A stretch of DNA of 64,000 nt from Amorphoplanes friuliensis DSM 7358 (lineage in GTDB: Bacteria > Actinomycetota > Actinomycetes > Mycobacteriales > Micromonosporaceae), in NCBI RefSeq assembly GCF_000494755.1, contig NC_022657.1:3696001-3760000 (forward strand), in the 5' to 3' direction. Position 1 is the first letter of the stretch. Each line of letters opens with the position of its first letter. Shown here one piece after another: positions 52,915-62,332 of the stretch. The position numbers and the translations under genes were made by a program. The notes under the pieces were generated by a model. The model was not told the origin of the DNA and did not search any database. It was given only the letters and a program-made list of their open reading frames with translations.

Positions 52915-54002
52915 AGCTCGAGGTAACCGGCGGCCATCACCGCCGGGGTGAACCGGCGGGCCGCCTCCGCCCGGCACTCGGCTTCCTCGATCTTGTCGAC
53001 GGCCTGGACCAGGTCGCCGAGCTCCGCCTCGTCCGTGGTGAGCAGGCCGGTCCGGCCGTGCTCGATCAGCTCGGGCAGGCAGCCGCGGGCGATGCCGACC
53101 ACCGGGGTGCCCAGCGCGAGGGACTCCACGACCGCCGTGCCGCCGGGCTCGTTCCAGCGCAGCGGGAACAACGTCGCCCGGGCGCCGGCCACGAGCTGGT
53201 CGCGGTCCTCGCCGGTGACCGTGCCGATCCAGCGCACCCGGTCACCGTCGACGTGCGGGGCGACGTGCTCGCGCCAGAACCGCACGTCGGGGTTCTGCTG
53301 GTCCGCCGCGGCCAGGTCCTCCGGCCGGTGGTACGGCCCGACCGGACCGGCCAGCACGAGGTCGAAGCCGGCCTCGTGGGCCAGCCGGGCGGCGAGATCC
53401 TGACCCTTGCCGGGGTTGATCCGGCCGAGCACCACCACGGAACCGTCCTTGACGACCGGTGCGCGGCGGTCCGCGCCGACGGCCAGCGGTGTCGCCAGGT
53501 GGACGTGGCCGACCGAACCGGCCTGCAGCGCCGCGGGGGCGTGTGTCAGCTGGTCGGCGGAGACGCCGTTGACGCGTACGCGGTCACCGCCGTCGAAGGT
53601 GCCGTAGAGCTCGGGGTGCTTCTGCAGATCCCAGTGCAGGGTGTGCAGGGCCGGCGGCCCGTACGCCCCCAGCGCCACGAGGGTCGACAGCCCGGCCGCC
53701 TCGACGTGGTCGTGGACCAGGTCGATGTCCCCCTCGGCGAGGCGCCGCACGACGGCGTTCTGGTGCGCCGGGACCACCCCGCAGACCTGGTTGTACGGCC
53801 GCTGCAGCACCCCGAACATCCCCTCGGGGAAGACGGAGACCTGTTCCTCGACGGGAAGTGAGCTCTCGCCGACCGTTGCGAGGACCACCTCGACGCCGAG
53901 CCGGCGCAGTTCCGGCACGAGGGTGGCGATCACGTTCTCGATGCCGCCGTACCCGTGCGGCGGCACCTGCAGCCACGGCCCGGCGTTGACCAGGACCCTC
54001 AT
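52866..54002 (-). CDS. GT4-family glycosyltransferase
   Basis: Protein of 378 residues, GT-B fold. The N-terminal PPHGYGGIENVIATLVPEL loop, VLGRINPGKGQDLAARLA linker motif, and the nucleotide-sugar EPGGTAVVESLALGTPVVG segment match GT4 (RfaB/GlgA-like). It retains the donor sugar's anomeric configuration. The stop-to-start overlap with the GpgS-like gene (ATG within its stop) suggests joint action on one glycoside. Acceptor not known. Confidence 0.88.
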   Translation of the reverse strand: MRVLVNAGPWLQVPPHGYGGIENVIATLVPELRRLGVEVVLATVGESSLPVEEQVSVFPEGMFGVLQRPYNQVCGVVPAHQNAVVRRLAEGDIDLVHDHVEAAGLSTLVALGAYGPPALHTLHWDLQKHPELYGTFDGGDRVRVNGVSADQLTHAPAALQAGSVGHVHLATPLAVGADRRAPVVKDGSVVVLGRINPGKGQDLAARLAHEAGFDLVLAGPVGPYHRPEDLAAADQQNPDVRFWREHVAPHVDGDRVRWIGTVTGEDRDQLVAGARATLFPLRWNEPGGTAVVESLALGTPVVGIARGCLPELIEHGRTGLLTTDEAELGDLVQAVDKIEEAECRAEAARRFTPAVMAAGYLELYEKVRSLAAGSTERS

Positions 54003-55015
54003 GCGGCCGGTACCGCCACCGGGCGGGGCAGCGTCGCCAGTGGCGGCCGCTCCTGCACGCCGATGTCGGTCACCACGATCTCGCGGTCCAGGTGGGGCAG
54101 GGCGTCGCCGCCGCGGCGGAACTGTGTCAGCAGCGACGAGGGCGGCATCGGCTCGGTGACCAGGCCACGGCGGTGCAGCCGCGACCAGGCGGTCACCATG
54201 ATCTGCGCCGACATCCGGCCGAGCGCCTCGGTGTTCTGGTGGCGGTGGAACCGCTCGCCCAGGTCGACCTGGGCGAGGGCGTCGAGGCCCACGAGGTCCA
54301 GCAGGTCGATCAGCATCGCGATCTCCACGCCGTACCCGGAGACGAAGGGGATCCGCTCGAGGGTGCGGCGGCGGCCGGCGTACTCACCGGCGAGGGGCTG
54401 CACCATGCCCGCGAGGTCGGGCCAGAAGAGGTTGAGCATCGGGCGGGCCGCGAGTTCGGTCACCCGGCCACCACCGTCGGCCTCGACGCCGGTCGTGGAG
54501 ACCAGGGGCCGGTGGTAGAAGCCCTTGACGAACTCGACGGAGGGATCGGTCAGCAGGGGACCGAGCAGGCCGGTGACGAAGTGGGAGGAGAACTCCCGCA
54601 GGTCGCCGTCGACGAAGGCGACGATGTCGCCGGTGCTCGCGGCCAGGCCGGCCCACAGGGCGTCACCCTTGCCGTCCATCCGGGGCAGGCCCCGGGTCAC
54701 CTCGTCCTGGCTCACCACCCGGGCTCCCGCGGCCTGGGCGACGGCGGCGGTGGTGTCGGTCGAGCGCGAGTCCACCACCAGGATCTCGTCGACCAGGGAC
54801 ACGCGGTCGACCAGCTCGCGCCGGATCGTGGAGACGATCGCGCCGATCGTCGCCTCCTCGTTGCGGGCGGGGATGACCACGCTGACGCGGTCACCCTTCT
54901 TGGCGCGCGCGAGTCCCCGTGCGGTCCAGTCCGCGGCGTTGCCGGTGCGATAGGTCGTCCAGGCTTCGACGACGGGCGAGGCCACCGGTGCCACGGTCGT
55001 GTTTGAGTGCCCCAA
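53999..55015 (-). CDS. gpgS: Glucosyl-3-phosphoglycerate synthase-like GT (GT81)
   Basis: About 338 residues. GT-A fold with VSVVIPARNEEATIG, the IVAFVDGDLREF D-x-D metal motif, YGVEIAMLIDLL and a HRHQNTEALGRMSAQI stretch, as in GpgS (Rv1208), which moves glucose to 3-phosphoglycerate at the start of glucosylglycerate and methylglucose lipopolysaccharide synthesis. Start is uncertain: TTG 55015 has GGGGGG (55022-55027) 6 bases upstream, while GTG 55042 adds nine residues without an SD. No GpgP phosphatase is adjacent. Confidence 0.85.
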   Translation of the reverse strand: MGHSNTTVAPVASPVVEAWTTYRTGNAADWTARGLARAKKGDRVSVVIPARNEEATIGAIVSTIRRELVDRVSLVDEILVVDSRSTDTTAAVAQAAGARVVSQDEVTRGLPRMDGKGDALWAGLAASTGDIVAFVDGDLREFSSHFVTGLLGPLLTDPSVEFVKGFYHRPLVSTTGVEADGGGRVTELAARPMLNLFWPDLAGMVQPLAGEYAGRRRTLERIPFVSGYGVEIAMLIDLLDLVGLDALAQVDLGERFHRHQNTEALGRMSAQIMVTAWSRLHRRGLVTEPMPPSSLLTQFRRGGDALPHLDREIVVTDIGVQERPPLATLPRPVAVPAA

Positions 55016-55198
55016 GGCACACCCCCCAAGAGTCACGATCACGAATGGAGATCAACGTTTGCCCGGTGTAGCAGGCGCCAATCCAGCCACCGGGTTACGG
55101 CTGCGTGTCCGGGAGGTGCGGGGAAAAGTCACACGTTTCGGCGGTCCGGGCGCGGAGAAGTCCTGGCGCGGTGACACCGATCGAGACGGGGAGACCGC

Positions 55199-56140
55199 AT
55201 GGCGGCAACAAGAGTGGGACTGATCGGCGCGGGCGGCGTGGCCCAGCGTCATGCGAGGGTGCTGTCCGGTCTGCCGGACGTGCAGGTGGTGGGCGTGACC
55301 GACGTCGTGCCGGAAGCCGCGGAGAAACTCGCCGCGGAGCACGGCACACGAGCGCTGCCCGATGTGGCGGCGTTGCTGGAGTCGGGGCTCGACGCGGCGT
55401 ACGTGTGCGTTCCGCCGTTTGCGCACGGGCCGGCCGAGCGGGCCGTGATCGCCGCTGGACTACCGCTATTCGTGGAAAAGCCAATAGCGCTCAATTTGGA
55501 CGATGCGCAAGAAATCAATGGCCTCATCGCCGAGCGTGACCTCCTGACCTCGGTTGGTCATCATTGGCGCTACCTGGCGATCGTCGAGCAGGCCCGGGAA
55601 TTGCTGGGCGACCGGCCGGTACGCCTCGTCAGCGGCGCCTGGCTCGACAAGGTGCCGCCCGTCGGCTGGTGGCCGCACCGCGACCGCTCCGGCGGTCCGG
55701 TCGTCGAGCAGGCCGCCCACGTCCTCGACCTCGCCCGGCACCTCGCCGGAGAGGTCGTCGAGGTGTCCGCGATCGGCAACCCCGCCCCGCCCGTGGACGG
55801 CGCCGACGTGGACAGCGCCACGGCCGCGACCCTGCGGTTCGCCGGCGGCGCGGTCGGCACGCTCGCCGCCACCTGCGTCCTCGGCTGGAAGGAACGCGCC
55901 GGCCTGGAGGTCTACGCCGACGGCCTGGCCCTGGCGATCACCGAGACGAGCCTGGTCGTCCGGGACGCCGACGGCACCCGCACCTACGAGAGCGACCCCG
56001 ACTCGGCCCGGGTCGCCGTCGACCGCGCCTTCATCGAGGCGGTCCGCGGCGAGGGCTCCGACATCCGCGTGCCCTACGCCGAGGCCCTGAAGACCCACGC
56101 CCTGGCCGTCGCGGTCGCCGAGTCGGTGGCCCATGCGTGA
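55199..56140 (+). CDS. Gfo/Idh/MocA-family oxidoreductase
   Basis: Protein of 313 residues from ATG 55199. Rossmann motif GLIGAGGVAQRHARVL, PLFVEKPIALN with the EKP catalytic lysine, and a C-terminal strand domain (GGPVVEQAAHVLDLARHLAG with the active-site H). It oxidises or reduces a sugar or cyclitol with NAD(P). A patch at about 55455-55565 around the EKP motif is only ~51% GC with CTA, ATA and TTG codons, unlike the rest. Its 3' end overlaps the next gene by 8 bp. Confidence 0.9.
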   Translation: MAATRVGLIGAGGVAQRHARVLSGLPDVQVVGVTDVVPEAAEKLAAEHGTRALPDVAALLESGLDAAYVCVPPFAHGPAERAVIAAGLPLFVEKPIALNLDDAQEINGLIAERDLLTSVGHHWRYLAIVEQARELLGDRPVRLVSGAWLDKVPPVGWWPHRDRSGGPVVEQAAHVLDLARHLAGEVVEVSAIGNPAPPVDGADVDSATAATLRFAGGAVGTLAATCVLGWKERAGLEVYADGLALAITETSLVVRDADGTRTYESDPDSARVAVDRAFIEAVRGEGSDIRVPYAEALKTHALAVAVAESVAHA

Positions 56141-57209
56141 CCGCAACCTCGTCGTCACGGCACCCGGCCGGCTGGAGATCGTCGAGGAGGACGTCACCCC
56201 CGGGCCGTTCCGCGTCCGTACGCTCTACAGCGGCGTCTCGGCCGGCACCGAGCTGAGCTACGTCAAGGGCACCAACCCGGCGCTGCACGCGGGGTTCGAC
56301 CCCGTGCTGGGGCTGTTCGGCGGTGAGGCGCCCGACGCGTACCCGGTGACCCGCCTCGGGTACATGGAGGTCGGGCGGGTCGAGGAGAGCAGCACCCCGG
56401 CCGTCGCCGACGGGACGGTCGTGGCGATGACGTACGGCCACCGCACCGGGTACACCGGTGATCCACTGGTCGACCGGGTCGTCCCGCTGCCCGCCGGGCT
56501 CGACCCGATCCTCGGCATCTACGTCGCGCACATGGGCCCGATCTGCGCCAACGGCCTGTTGCACGCCGCGGCCGATCTGCGCGGCCCGTCCGTCCGGGGT
56601 CTGGGCGACGGTGTCGCCGGTCGTCGTGTCGCGGTCACCGGTGCCGGCGTCGTCGGTCTGCTGACCGCTCTGTTCGCCCAGGCGAACGGCGCCGCCTCCG
56701 TCGTGGTGCTCGACCCGACGCCCGAGCGGCGCGCGGTCGCGGAGGCGCTCGGGCTGGAGACCCTCGACCCGGAGGCCGGCGATCCGGCGGTGACGCTGAA
56801 GACGCGGTGGCGGCACACGGCCGACGACCGTGGCGCCGACGTGGTGTTCCAGTGCCGCGGGCAGGCCTCCGCGCTGCACCTGGCCCTGCGTCTGCTGCGT
56901 CCGCAGGGCACGGTCGTGGACCTGGCCTTCTATCAGGGCGGCGCCGACGAGGTACGCCTCGGCGAGGAGTTCCACCACAACGGTCTCGGCGTGCGCTGCG
57001 CCCAGATCGGCCGGGTGCCCCGCGGGCTCGCGCCGACCTGGGACCGCGAACGCCTCTCGGCCGAGACGGTGGCGCTGCTCGGCTCCCACGGCGACCTGAT
57101 CCGCAAGCACCTGATCTCGGCCGTGGTGCCGTTCGCCGAGGCCCCGGCCCTGCTCGACGACCTGGCCGCCCGCCGGCGCCACGAGCTGCAGGTGGTCCTC
57201 GAGTTCTGA
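56133..57209 (+). CDS. Zinc-type alcohol dehydrogenase-like (MDR) protein
   Basis: Protein of 358 residues, ATG 56133 inside the previous gene. GroES-like N-terminus (VRTLYSGVSAGTELSY) and a Rossmann half with VAVTGAGVVGLLTALFAQANGA. Typical catalytic zinc ligands (Cys, GHE, Cys) are missing and the GH-E core is absent, so it is probably not a classic zinc enzyme; MDR proteins of this short type occur with Gfo/Idh partners in sugar or cyclitol pathways. Function is open. Confidence 0.78.
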   Translation: MRDRNLVVTAPGRLEIVEEDVTPGPFRVRTLYSGVSAGTELSYVKGTNPALHAGFDPVLGLFGGEAPDAYPVTRLGYMEVGRVEESSTPAVADGTVVAMTYGHRTGYTGDPLVDRVVPLPAGLDPILGIYVAHMGPICANGLLHAAADLRGPSVRGLGDGVAGRRVAVTGAGVVGLLTALFAQANGAASVVVLDPTPERRAVAEALGLETLDPEAGDPAVTLKTRWRHTADDRGADVVFQCRGQASALHLALRLLRPQGTVVDLAFYQGGADEVRLGEEFHHNGLGVRCAQIGRVPRGLAPTWDRERLSAETVALLGSHGDLIRKHLISAVVPFAEAPALLDDLAARRRHELQVVLEF

Positions 57210-57225
57210 GTGCTCCCGGGCTGAT

Positions 57226-57258
57226 ACCCGGCGGGACCGCTGCTGCTCCCCGCCGGGT
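57226..57258 (+). terminator. 10-bp perfect hairpin after the Gfo/MDR operon
   Basis: ACCCGGCGGG (57226-57235) and CCCGCCGGGT (57249-57258) with a 13-base loop, 17 bases after the MDR stop. It probably terminates that transcript and lies in the leader of the GGDEF gene. Confidence 0.6.
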
Positions 57259-57271
57259 GTCTCCTGGGACT

Positions 57272-58720
57272 GTGCGGACCCACCTCTGGAAGCTGTACGC
57301 CCTGGCGGCGCTCCTCGCGATCGTCGCCTATCAGCTGATCCCGGAGACGCCCGCCTGGAAGGTGCCCTGGCAGGTCGGCCTGGGCTGGGCGGCCGCGGCG
57401 GCGATCGCGGCCTCCGCCCGCCGCATGAACCGTCACGACCGGTTGCCGTGGTTCCTCTTCGCGGCCGGCATCTTCGCCAACGCCACCGGCATCGCTGTCG
57501 CCGAGTTCTGCACCCTGGTGCTGGACCAGACGTCGATGCCCACCCTGGCCGACCCGTTCTTCCTGGGCCTCTACCCGGCCTGCGCCTACGGGCTGGTGCT
57601 CATGATCCGGCGGCGGGAGAGCCGGCGGAACACCGCGGCCGTCATCGACTCGGCCATCGTGACCGTCGGTTTCGGTCTGCTCGCCTGGATCTTCGTGATC
57701 CAGCCGACGGCGTTCGGTCTGGGCATGACCGCCGCGGCGAAGGCGGTGCAGGTCGGCTACCCGATCGGCGACCTGGTCCTGCTCGCGCTCACTGCCCGGC
57801 TGCTGCGTGGTGGCGGTGTCCGCGGCTCGGCGTTCTGGTGGGTCACCGCGTCGCTGACGGCGTTCCTGGTCGGCGACACCTGCTGGGTCGTCCTCGGCAA
57901 CCTCGACGAGCAGGTGCAGGACATGCTGCTGGTGAACCGGGGGGTGGAGTCGGTGGCGCTGGTCGCGTACTCGCTCTTCGCGGTCGCGGCGCTGCACCCG
58001 AGCTCGTCCGGACTCTCGCGCAGCACCGGTGATCAGTCGCGGGGTGTCAGCCCCGCCCTCCTGCTGCTCCTGACGGCGGCGTCGCTGGTCGCCCCGGTCA
58101 CCCTCATCGCCCAGGCGTACGACGGTTCGGTGACCAACGGCACCGCGATCGGCATCGGCTCGACGGTGCTCTTCCTGCTGGTCGTGGGTCGGATGAGCCA
58201 GCTGCTGCGGCAGGTCGAGCGGCAGTCGCGCCTGGTCCGCGAGCTGGCCCGGACCGACGAGCTCACCGGCCTGGCCAACCGCCGGGCCTGGAACGACGAG
58301 TTGCCCCGCGCGCTGGAGGTCGCCCGCCGCGACGGTGTGCCCGTCAGCGTCGCCCTGCTCGACCTCGACAACTTCAAGACCTTCAACGACACGTACGGGC
58401 ACCCGGCCGGCGACCGCCTCCTCAAGGAAGCCTCGGCCGCCTGGCACGGGCAGCTGCGGACGACGGACACCCTGGCCCGCTGGGGTGGCGAGGAGTTCAT
58501 CGTGCTGCTGCCGGCGGCCGGGCCGGAGCTGGCCACCGAGGCCCTGCACCGGGCGTTGACCGCCACACCGGCGGGCCAGACGTTCTCGGCCGGCGTTGCG
58601 GCCTGGGACGGCACGGAGACCTCGGACGAGCTGATCGCCCGTGCCGACAGTGCGCTCTACCGCGCCAAGCACGCGGGCCGTAACCGCGTCCTCACCGCGG
58701 AGCCGGCCCTCACCCGCTGA
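57272..58720 (+). CDS. Membrane diguanylate cyclase (GGDEF only)
   Basis: About 482 residues from GTG 57272 (GTG 57257 is possible). Nine or so membrane segments fill ~1-310 (MASE-like but not named), then a single GGDEF domain: ELARTDELTGLANRRAW, ALLDLDNFKTFND, active site RWGGEEF, and the RTTD inhibitory motif five residues earlier. No EAL. It should make c-di-GMP and be product-inhibited. Confidence 0.92.
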   Translation: MRTHLWKLYALAALLAIVAYQLIPETPAWKVPWQVGLGWAAAAAIAASARRMNRHDRLPWFLFAAGIFANATGIAVAEFCTLVLDQTSMPTLADPFFLGLYPACAYGLVLMIRRRESRRNTAAVIDSAIVTVGFGLLAWIFVIQPTAFGLGMTAAAKAVQVGYPIGDLVLLALTARLLRGGGVRGSAFWWVTASLTAFLVGDTCWVVLGNLDEQVQDMLLVNRGVESVALVAYSLFAVAALHPSSSGLSRSTGDQSRGVSPALLLLLTAASLVAPVTLIAQAYDGSVTNGTAIGIGSTVLFLLVVGRMSQLLRQVERQSRLVRELARTDELTGLANRRAWNDELPRALEVARRDGVPVSVALLDLDNFKTFNDTYGHPAGDRLLKEASAAWHGQLRTTDTLARWGGEEFIVLLPAAGPELATEALHRALTATPAGQTFSAGVAAWDGTETSDELIARADSALYRAKHAGRNRVLTAEPALTR

Positions 58721-58746
58721 GGGGTTCCCCGGGCTATCGTTCGCGG

Positions 58747-60042
58747 ATGCCGGCCACCGTCCCCGCCCCCGGCGAACGGATAGCCTGGCTGGACGGGCTG
58801 CGTGCGCTCGCCGTGCTCCTGGTCGTCTACGCCCACCTGAGCCGCTACCTGTTCCGCGGCGCACGGGACTTCTCCAGCGAGTGGCTGCACGCCGGGACCG
58901 CCGGGGTCATGCTGTTCTTCCTCGTCAGCGGGTTCATCATCCCGGCGTCGCTGGAACGGCACGGGAGTCTGCGCGCGTTCTGGGTCAGCCGGCTGTTCCG
59001 CCTGTTGCCGCTCTATCTGGTGGTCACCGCGGTGGTCGTCGTGCTGGGCCTGGGTGGGCTGGTGCCCCTCGATCCCTGGCTGACGGCGCATCCGTGGACG
59101 TCGGCGGTGGCGCACGCGACGATGCTGCCGCACCTGCTGGGCGTACCGCTGGTGACACCGGTGTTCTGGACCTTGACCTTCGAGATGGTGTTCTATCTGC
59201 TGGTCAGCGCGCTCTTTGCCGTCCGGTGGCACCGGCGCGGGGGAGCGGTTGCCGTGATCCTCGCCGTGCTCACGGTCTGCACGGTCCCGCTCGCGCCGAC
59301 GCTGATCCCTACCGGCACGGCCACCGTCGTGGCCGCCGTGAGCCTGCTGATCGGGCTCGTCGCGGTGACCAGCGGCCATCGGTGGGCCGTCGTGCCGGGC
59401 GGTCTGCTGCTGGCGGCGCTGGCCGGCACGTTGCTGGTCGCCGATCAGGACCCCGCCCACGTCTGGGACGGCCTGCTCATCGTCGCCGTCATGTTCGTCG
59501 GCACGACCCTCTACCGGGCCCAGCAGCGCCAGCTCCGGTGGTGGGCCGCCCTGACCGTCGCGGCCACGGTCGCCGCCGCCCTCCTCTTCACCTGGTACGC
59601 CGAACTCGACGCCCTCGGCGCGCCGACCGCCCGGTACCGCACCCGTTCCGTCATCACCCTGGTGGTCTTCGGCGGTGCCTTCGCGCTCGCCCTGCTGACC
59701 CGCCACCGGCGCACGCCCCGGGCACTGGCCTGGCTCGGCGTGGTCAGCTACTCCGTCTACCTCGTGCACTTCGTGCTGATCCAGCTGCTGGCCCCGGTGC
59801 TGACCGGTCTCGGCAACCGGTTGCCGGCGATCGCCGAGGTGCCCGTGGCGGTGGCGTTCCTCGCCCTGCTGCTGAGCCTGTCCTGGCTCACCCACCGGTT
59901 CGTGGAGCTGCCCGGTCAGCGGCTCGGGCGCCGCCTCGCCCGGTGGCTGACCGCGCGCCGGGGGTCCGATGCCCTGATCAGCGACCCGCGGCCGCGCTCG
60001 CCCGTGCCGGCCGGGGTGCCGCCGCCCACAGGTCGGCCATGA
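58747..60042 (+). CDS. Acyltransferase family 3 (OafA/YrhL-like) membrane protein
   Basis: Protein of 431 residues with ten or more helices. IAWLDGLRALAVLLVVYAH has the conserved H and R-A motif, followed by GVMLFFLVSGFIIPASL and VSRLFRLLPLYLVV. The family O-acylates sugars, antibiotics or wall polymers using acyl donors from the cytoplasm. Acceptor is unknown. No SD is obvious before ATG 58747. It overlaps the opposite-strand GGDEF/EAL gene by 65 bp at the 3' end. Confidence 0.88.
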   Translation: MPATVPAPGERIAWLDGLRALAVLLVVYAHLSRYLFRGARDFSSEWLHAGTAGVMLFFLVSGFIIPASLERHGSLRAFWVSRLFRLLPLYLVVTAVVVVLGLGGLVPLDPWLTAHPWTSAVAHATMLPHLLGVPLVTPVFWTLTFEMVFYLLVSALFAVRWHRRGGAVAVILAVLTVCTVPLAPTLIPTGTATVVAAVSLLIGLVAVTSGHRWAVVPGGLLLAALAGTLLVADQDPAHVWDGLLIVAVMFVGTTLYRAQQRQLRWWAALTVAATVAAALLFTWYAELDALGAPTARYRTRSVITLVVFGGAFALALLTRHRRTPRALAWLGVVSYSVYLVHFVLIQLLAPVLTGLGNRLPAIAEVPVAVAFLALLLSLSWLTHRFVELPGQRLGRRLARWLTARRGSDALISDPRPRSPVPAGVPPPTGRP

Positions 60043-62332
60043 GCTCGGGCGGCAGCGGCCGCGAGAACAGATAACCCTGGCCGTACTCGTACCCGAGGCT
60101 CTGGATCAGCTCACGCTGCTCGTCGGTCTCGATGCCCTCGGCCACCGAGGAGAACTCGAGGGCATGAGCCATCTGGCTGACGGCGGTGGCCACGGCCGAC
60201 TGCCGGCCGACCGTGGTGATCGACTCGACGAACGACCGGTCCAGCTTGAGCGTGGTGACCGGGCAGGTCAGGAGCAGCCCGAGCGACGACGCGGCCGTGC
60301 CGAAGTCGTCCAGCGCCAGCTTCACGCCGAGACCGCGCAGGGCCAGCATCGCCTCGTGCGACTCCTCGTCGTCCAGGACCGCGGTCTCGGTGACCTCGAT
60401 GCTCAGGCAGGCGGCCGGGAGCTGCGTACGCTCCAGGACGCCGCGCACCTCGTCGGCGAACCCGGGTGTGCGGAGCTGCCGGCCGGCGACGTTGACCCCG
60501 ATGGTCAGATTCAGCGCCGACGGGAATTCCCGGCGCCAGTCCGCGGCCTGGCGGCAGGCCTCGCGCAGCGCCCAGGCGCCGATCGCCACGATCTGCCCCG
60601 TGCGCTCGGCGATCGGGATGAACTCGATCGGCGAGACCAGCCCGCGGCTCGGGTGGTTCCACCGGATCAGCGCCTCGACACCGGTCAGCGCCATGTCGTC
60701 GAGCCGCACGATCGGCTGGTAGACCAGCGAGAACTGGTCCGACTCGATGGCCTGGGCCAGCTCGCGGATCAGATCGGCCTCCGAGCCGATCCGGGCGCCC
60801 ATCGCGTCGGTGTACACCACGGACGTGCTCTTGCCGCGGTGCTTCGCCTCGTACATCGCGATGTCGGCGTTGCTCAGCAGGGCCGACGGCTCGTCGCCGG
60901 GGCTCGCGCCGGCGACACCGACGCTGGCCCGGGTGACGATGGTGTGCTGCTGCACCTCCGTCGGCACGGCGAGCCCGCGCAGGATCTCCCCGGCCGTCCG
61001 CATCGCCGTCGCCGGACCTGCGGATCGCAGGAGGACGGCAAACTCGTCGCCGCCGAGCCGGCAGACGACATCGTCGGCGCCCACGGCCTCGCGCAGCCGC
61101 TCGGCCACGGTGACGAGCAGGGCGTCGCCGGCGGCGTGACCCATGGTGTCGTTGATGGTCTTGAAGTCGTCGAGATCGATGAGCAGCACCGACGCCTCGT
61201 CGGCGGTCCGGAGACCGGCCAGCGCCCGGCCCAGCTCCTCGCTGAAGTGCGTCCGGTTCGCCAGCCCGGTCAGCCCGTCGAAGGACGCCTGCCGGCGCAG
61301 CAGCACCTCGTGGTCCCGCAGCACGTTCAAGGCGACGTCGAGACGCCGGATCAGCTTCATGTTGTCCTGGAACGCGACCAGCTGCCGCCCGGCGACCAGA
61401 CAGGTGATCACCACGACACCCGCGGTGGCGCCCCAGAGCTGGCTCGACACCCGCTCGGGCAGCATCGCGAAGAACACCAGGAAGGTCAGGGCGATCATCC
61501 CGTACGGCAGCAGGCTGTACGGGCGGCGCTTCGCGGTGCCGCTGTGCGCGCCGACCCGCACGACGATCTCCTGGATGCGCGGACCGGCCGCGATGAACAA
61601 CGACGGGAGCAGCCACAGGGCGTACCCGTACGCATGGTCCTGCTCCTGGAACGGGCCGGGCAGGAAGGCACTGACGCCTTGGAGCAGGGCCGCGCCGACC
61701 ATCGGCCACGCGGCGATGCGGGCCATCGGCGGCTCGGGGATGAGCGCCACCTTGGTGGCCGAGAAGGCCGCGACGATGACCAGCGCGGCGGTGACGCTCG
61801 CGGTGACCCGGTCGGTGTGGGCGTCCCCGATCGGGTTGACGGCAAAACACCAGGCCATGACGGACCCGCCGACCAGCACCGTGGTCGCGTCCAGCCAGAA
61901 GACGAACTTCTCCCGCCCGGTACGCAGGCCCTGCGGGAAGATCAGGCAGGCGATGACGTTGCTGGACATGCCCACGGCGAAGAAGGCCGTCTGGACGCTG
62001 CCGCCGGTGCTGGAGGGCACGCCGGCGGCGAAGAGCGTGTGCAGGAAGTGGTAGCTGTCGCCGATGGTGAACGACACACCGGCAAAGGTGATCATGGTCC
62101 AGAACCGCCGGAACCGGGCCGGCGCGGCCTGCCGCAGACGCCACCCGCCGAGGGCGAGCGCCGCGTCGAGCGGCACCTGGAACGCCCAGAACGTCTGCGC
62201 CAGCCGCGTCTGCTGCCCGTCGAAGATCAGGAACAGCACAAAACCGGCCGCCGTGATCGCGCCCAGGACCCGCAGGGCCGGATCCTTCAGCAGGCTGCGC
62301 GGGGACAGGACGGACACCTGCGTCGTGCCCAT
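59978..62332 (-). CDS. Membrane GGDEF/EAL c-di-GMP protein
   Basis: Protein of 784 residues. Eight to ten helices in ~15-310, then GGDEF (FDGLTGLANR, LLIDLDDFKTIND, RLGGDEF intact, GADD rather than an RxxD inhibitory motif) and EAL (VEALIRW, NVAGRQ, EVTET, LDDFGTAASSL, LKLDRSF, AEGIE). The NVAGRQ and LKLDRSF positions depart slightly from the usual NVS.RQ and KIDKSF, but metal ligands remain. Both activities possible. Confidence 0.92.
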   Translation of the reverse strand: MGTTQVSVLSPRSLLKDPALRVLGAITAAGFVLFLIFDGQQTRLAQTFWAFQVPLDAALALGGWRLRQAAPARFRRFWTMITFAGVSFTIGDSYHFLHTLFAAGVPSSTGGSVQTAFFAVGMSSNVIACLIFPQGLRTGREKFVFWLDATTVLVGGSVMAWCFAVNPIGDAHTDRVTASVTAALVIVAAFSATKVALIPEPPMARIAAWPMVGAALLQGVSAFLPGPFQEQDHAYGYALWLLPSLFIAAGPRIQEIVVRVGAHSGTAKRRPYSLLPYGMIALTFLVFFAMLPERVSSQLWGATAGVVVITCLVAGRQLVAFQDNMKLIRRLDVALNVLRDHEVLLRRQASFDGLTGLANRTHFSEELGRALAGLRTADEASVLLIDLDDFKTINDTMGHAAGDALLVTVAERLREAVGADDVVCRLGGDEFAVLLRSAGPATAMRTAGEILRGLAVPTEVQQHTIVTRASVGVAGASPGDEPSALLSNADIAMYEAKHRGKSTSVVYTDAMGARIGSEADLIRELAQAIESDQFSLVYQPIVRLDDMALTGVEALIRWNHPSRGLVSPIEFIPIAERTGQIVAIGAWALREACRQAADWRREFPSALNLTIGVNVAGRQLRTPGFADEVRGVLERTQLPAACLSIEVTETAVLDDEESHEAMLALRGLGVKLALDDFGTAASSLGLLLTCPVTTLKLDRSFVESITTVGRQSAVATAVSQMAHALEFSSVAEGIETDEQRELIQSLGYEYGQGYLFSRPLPPELMADLWAAAPRPARASAAAGR

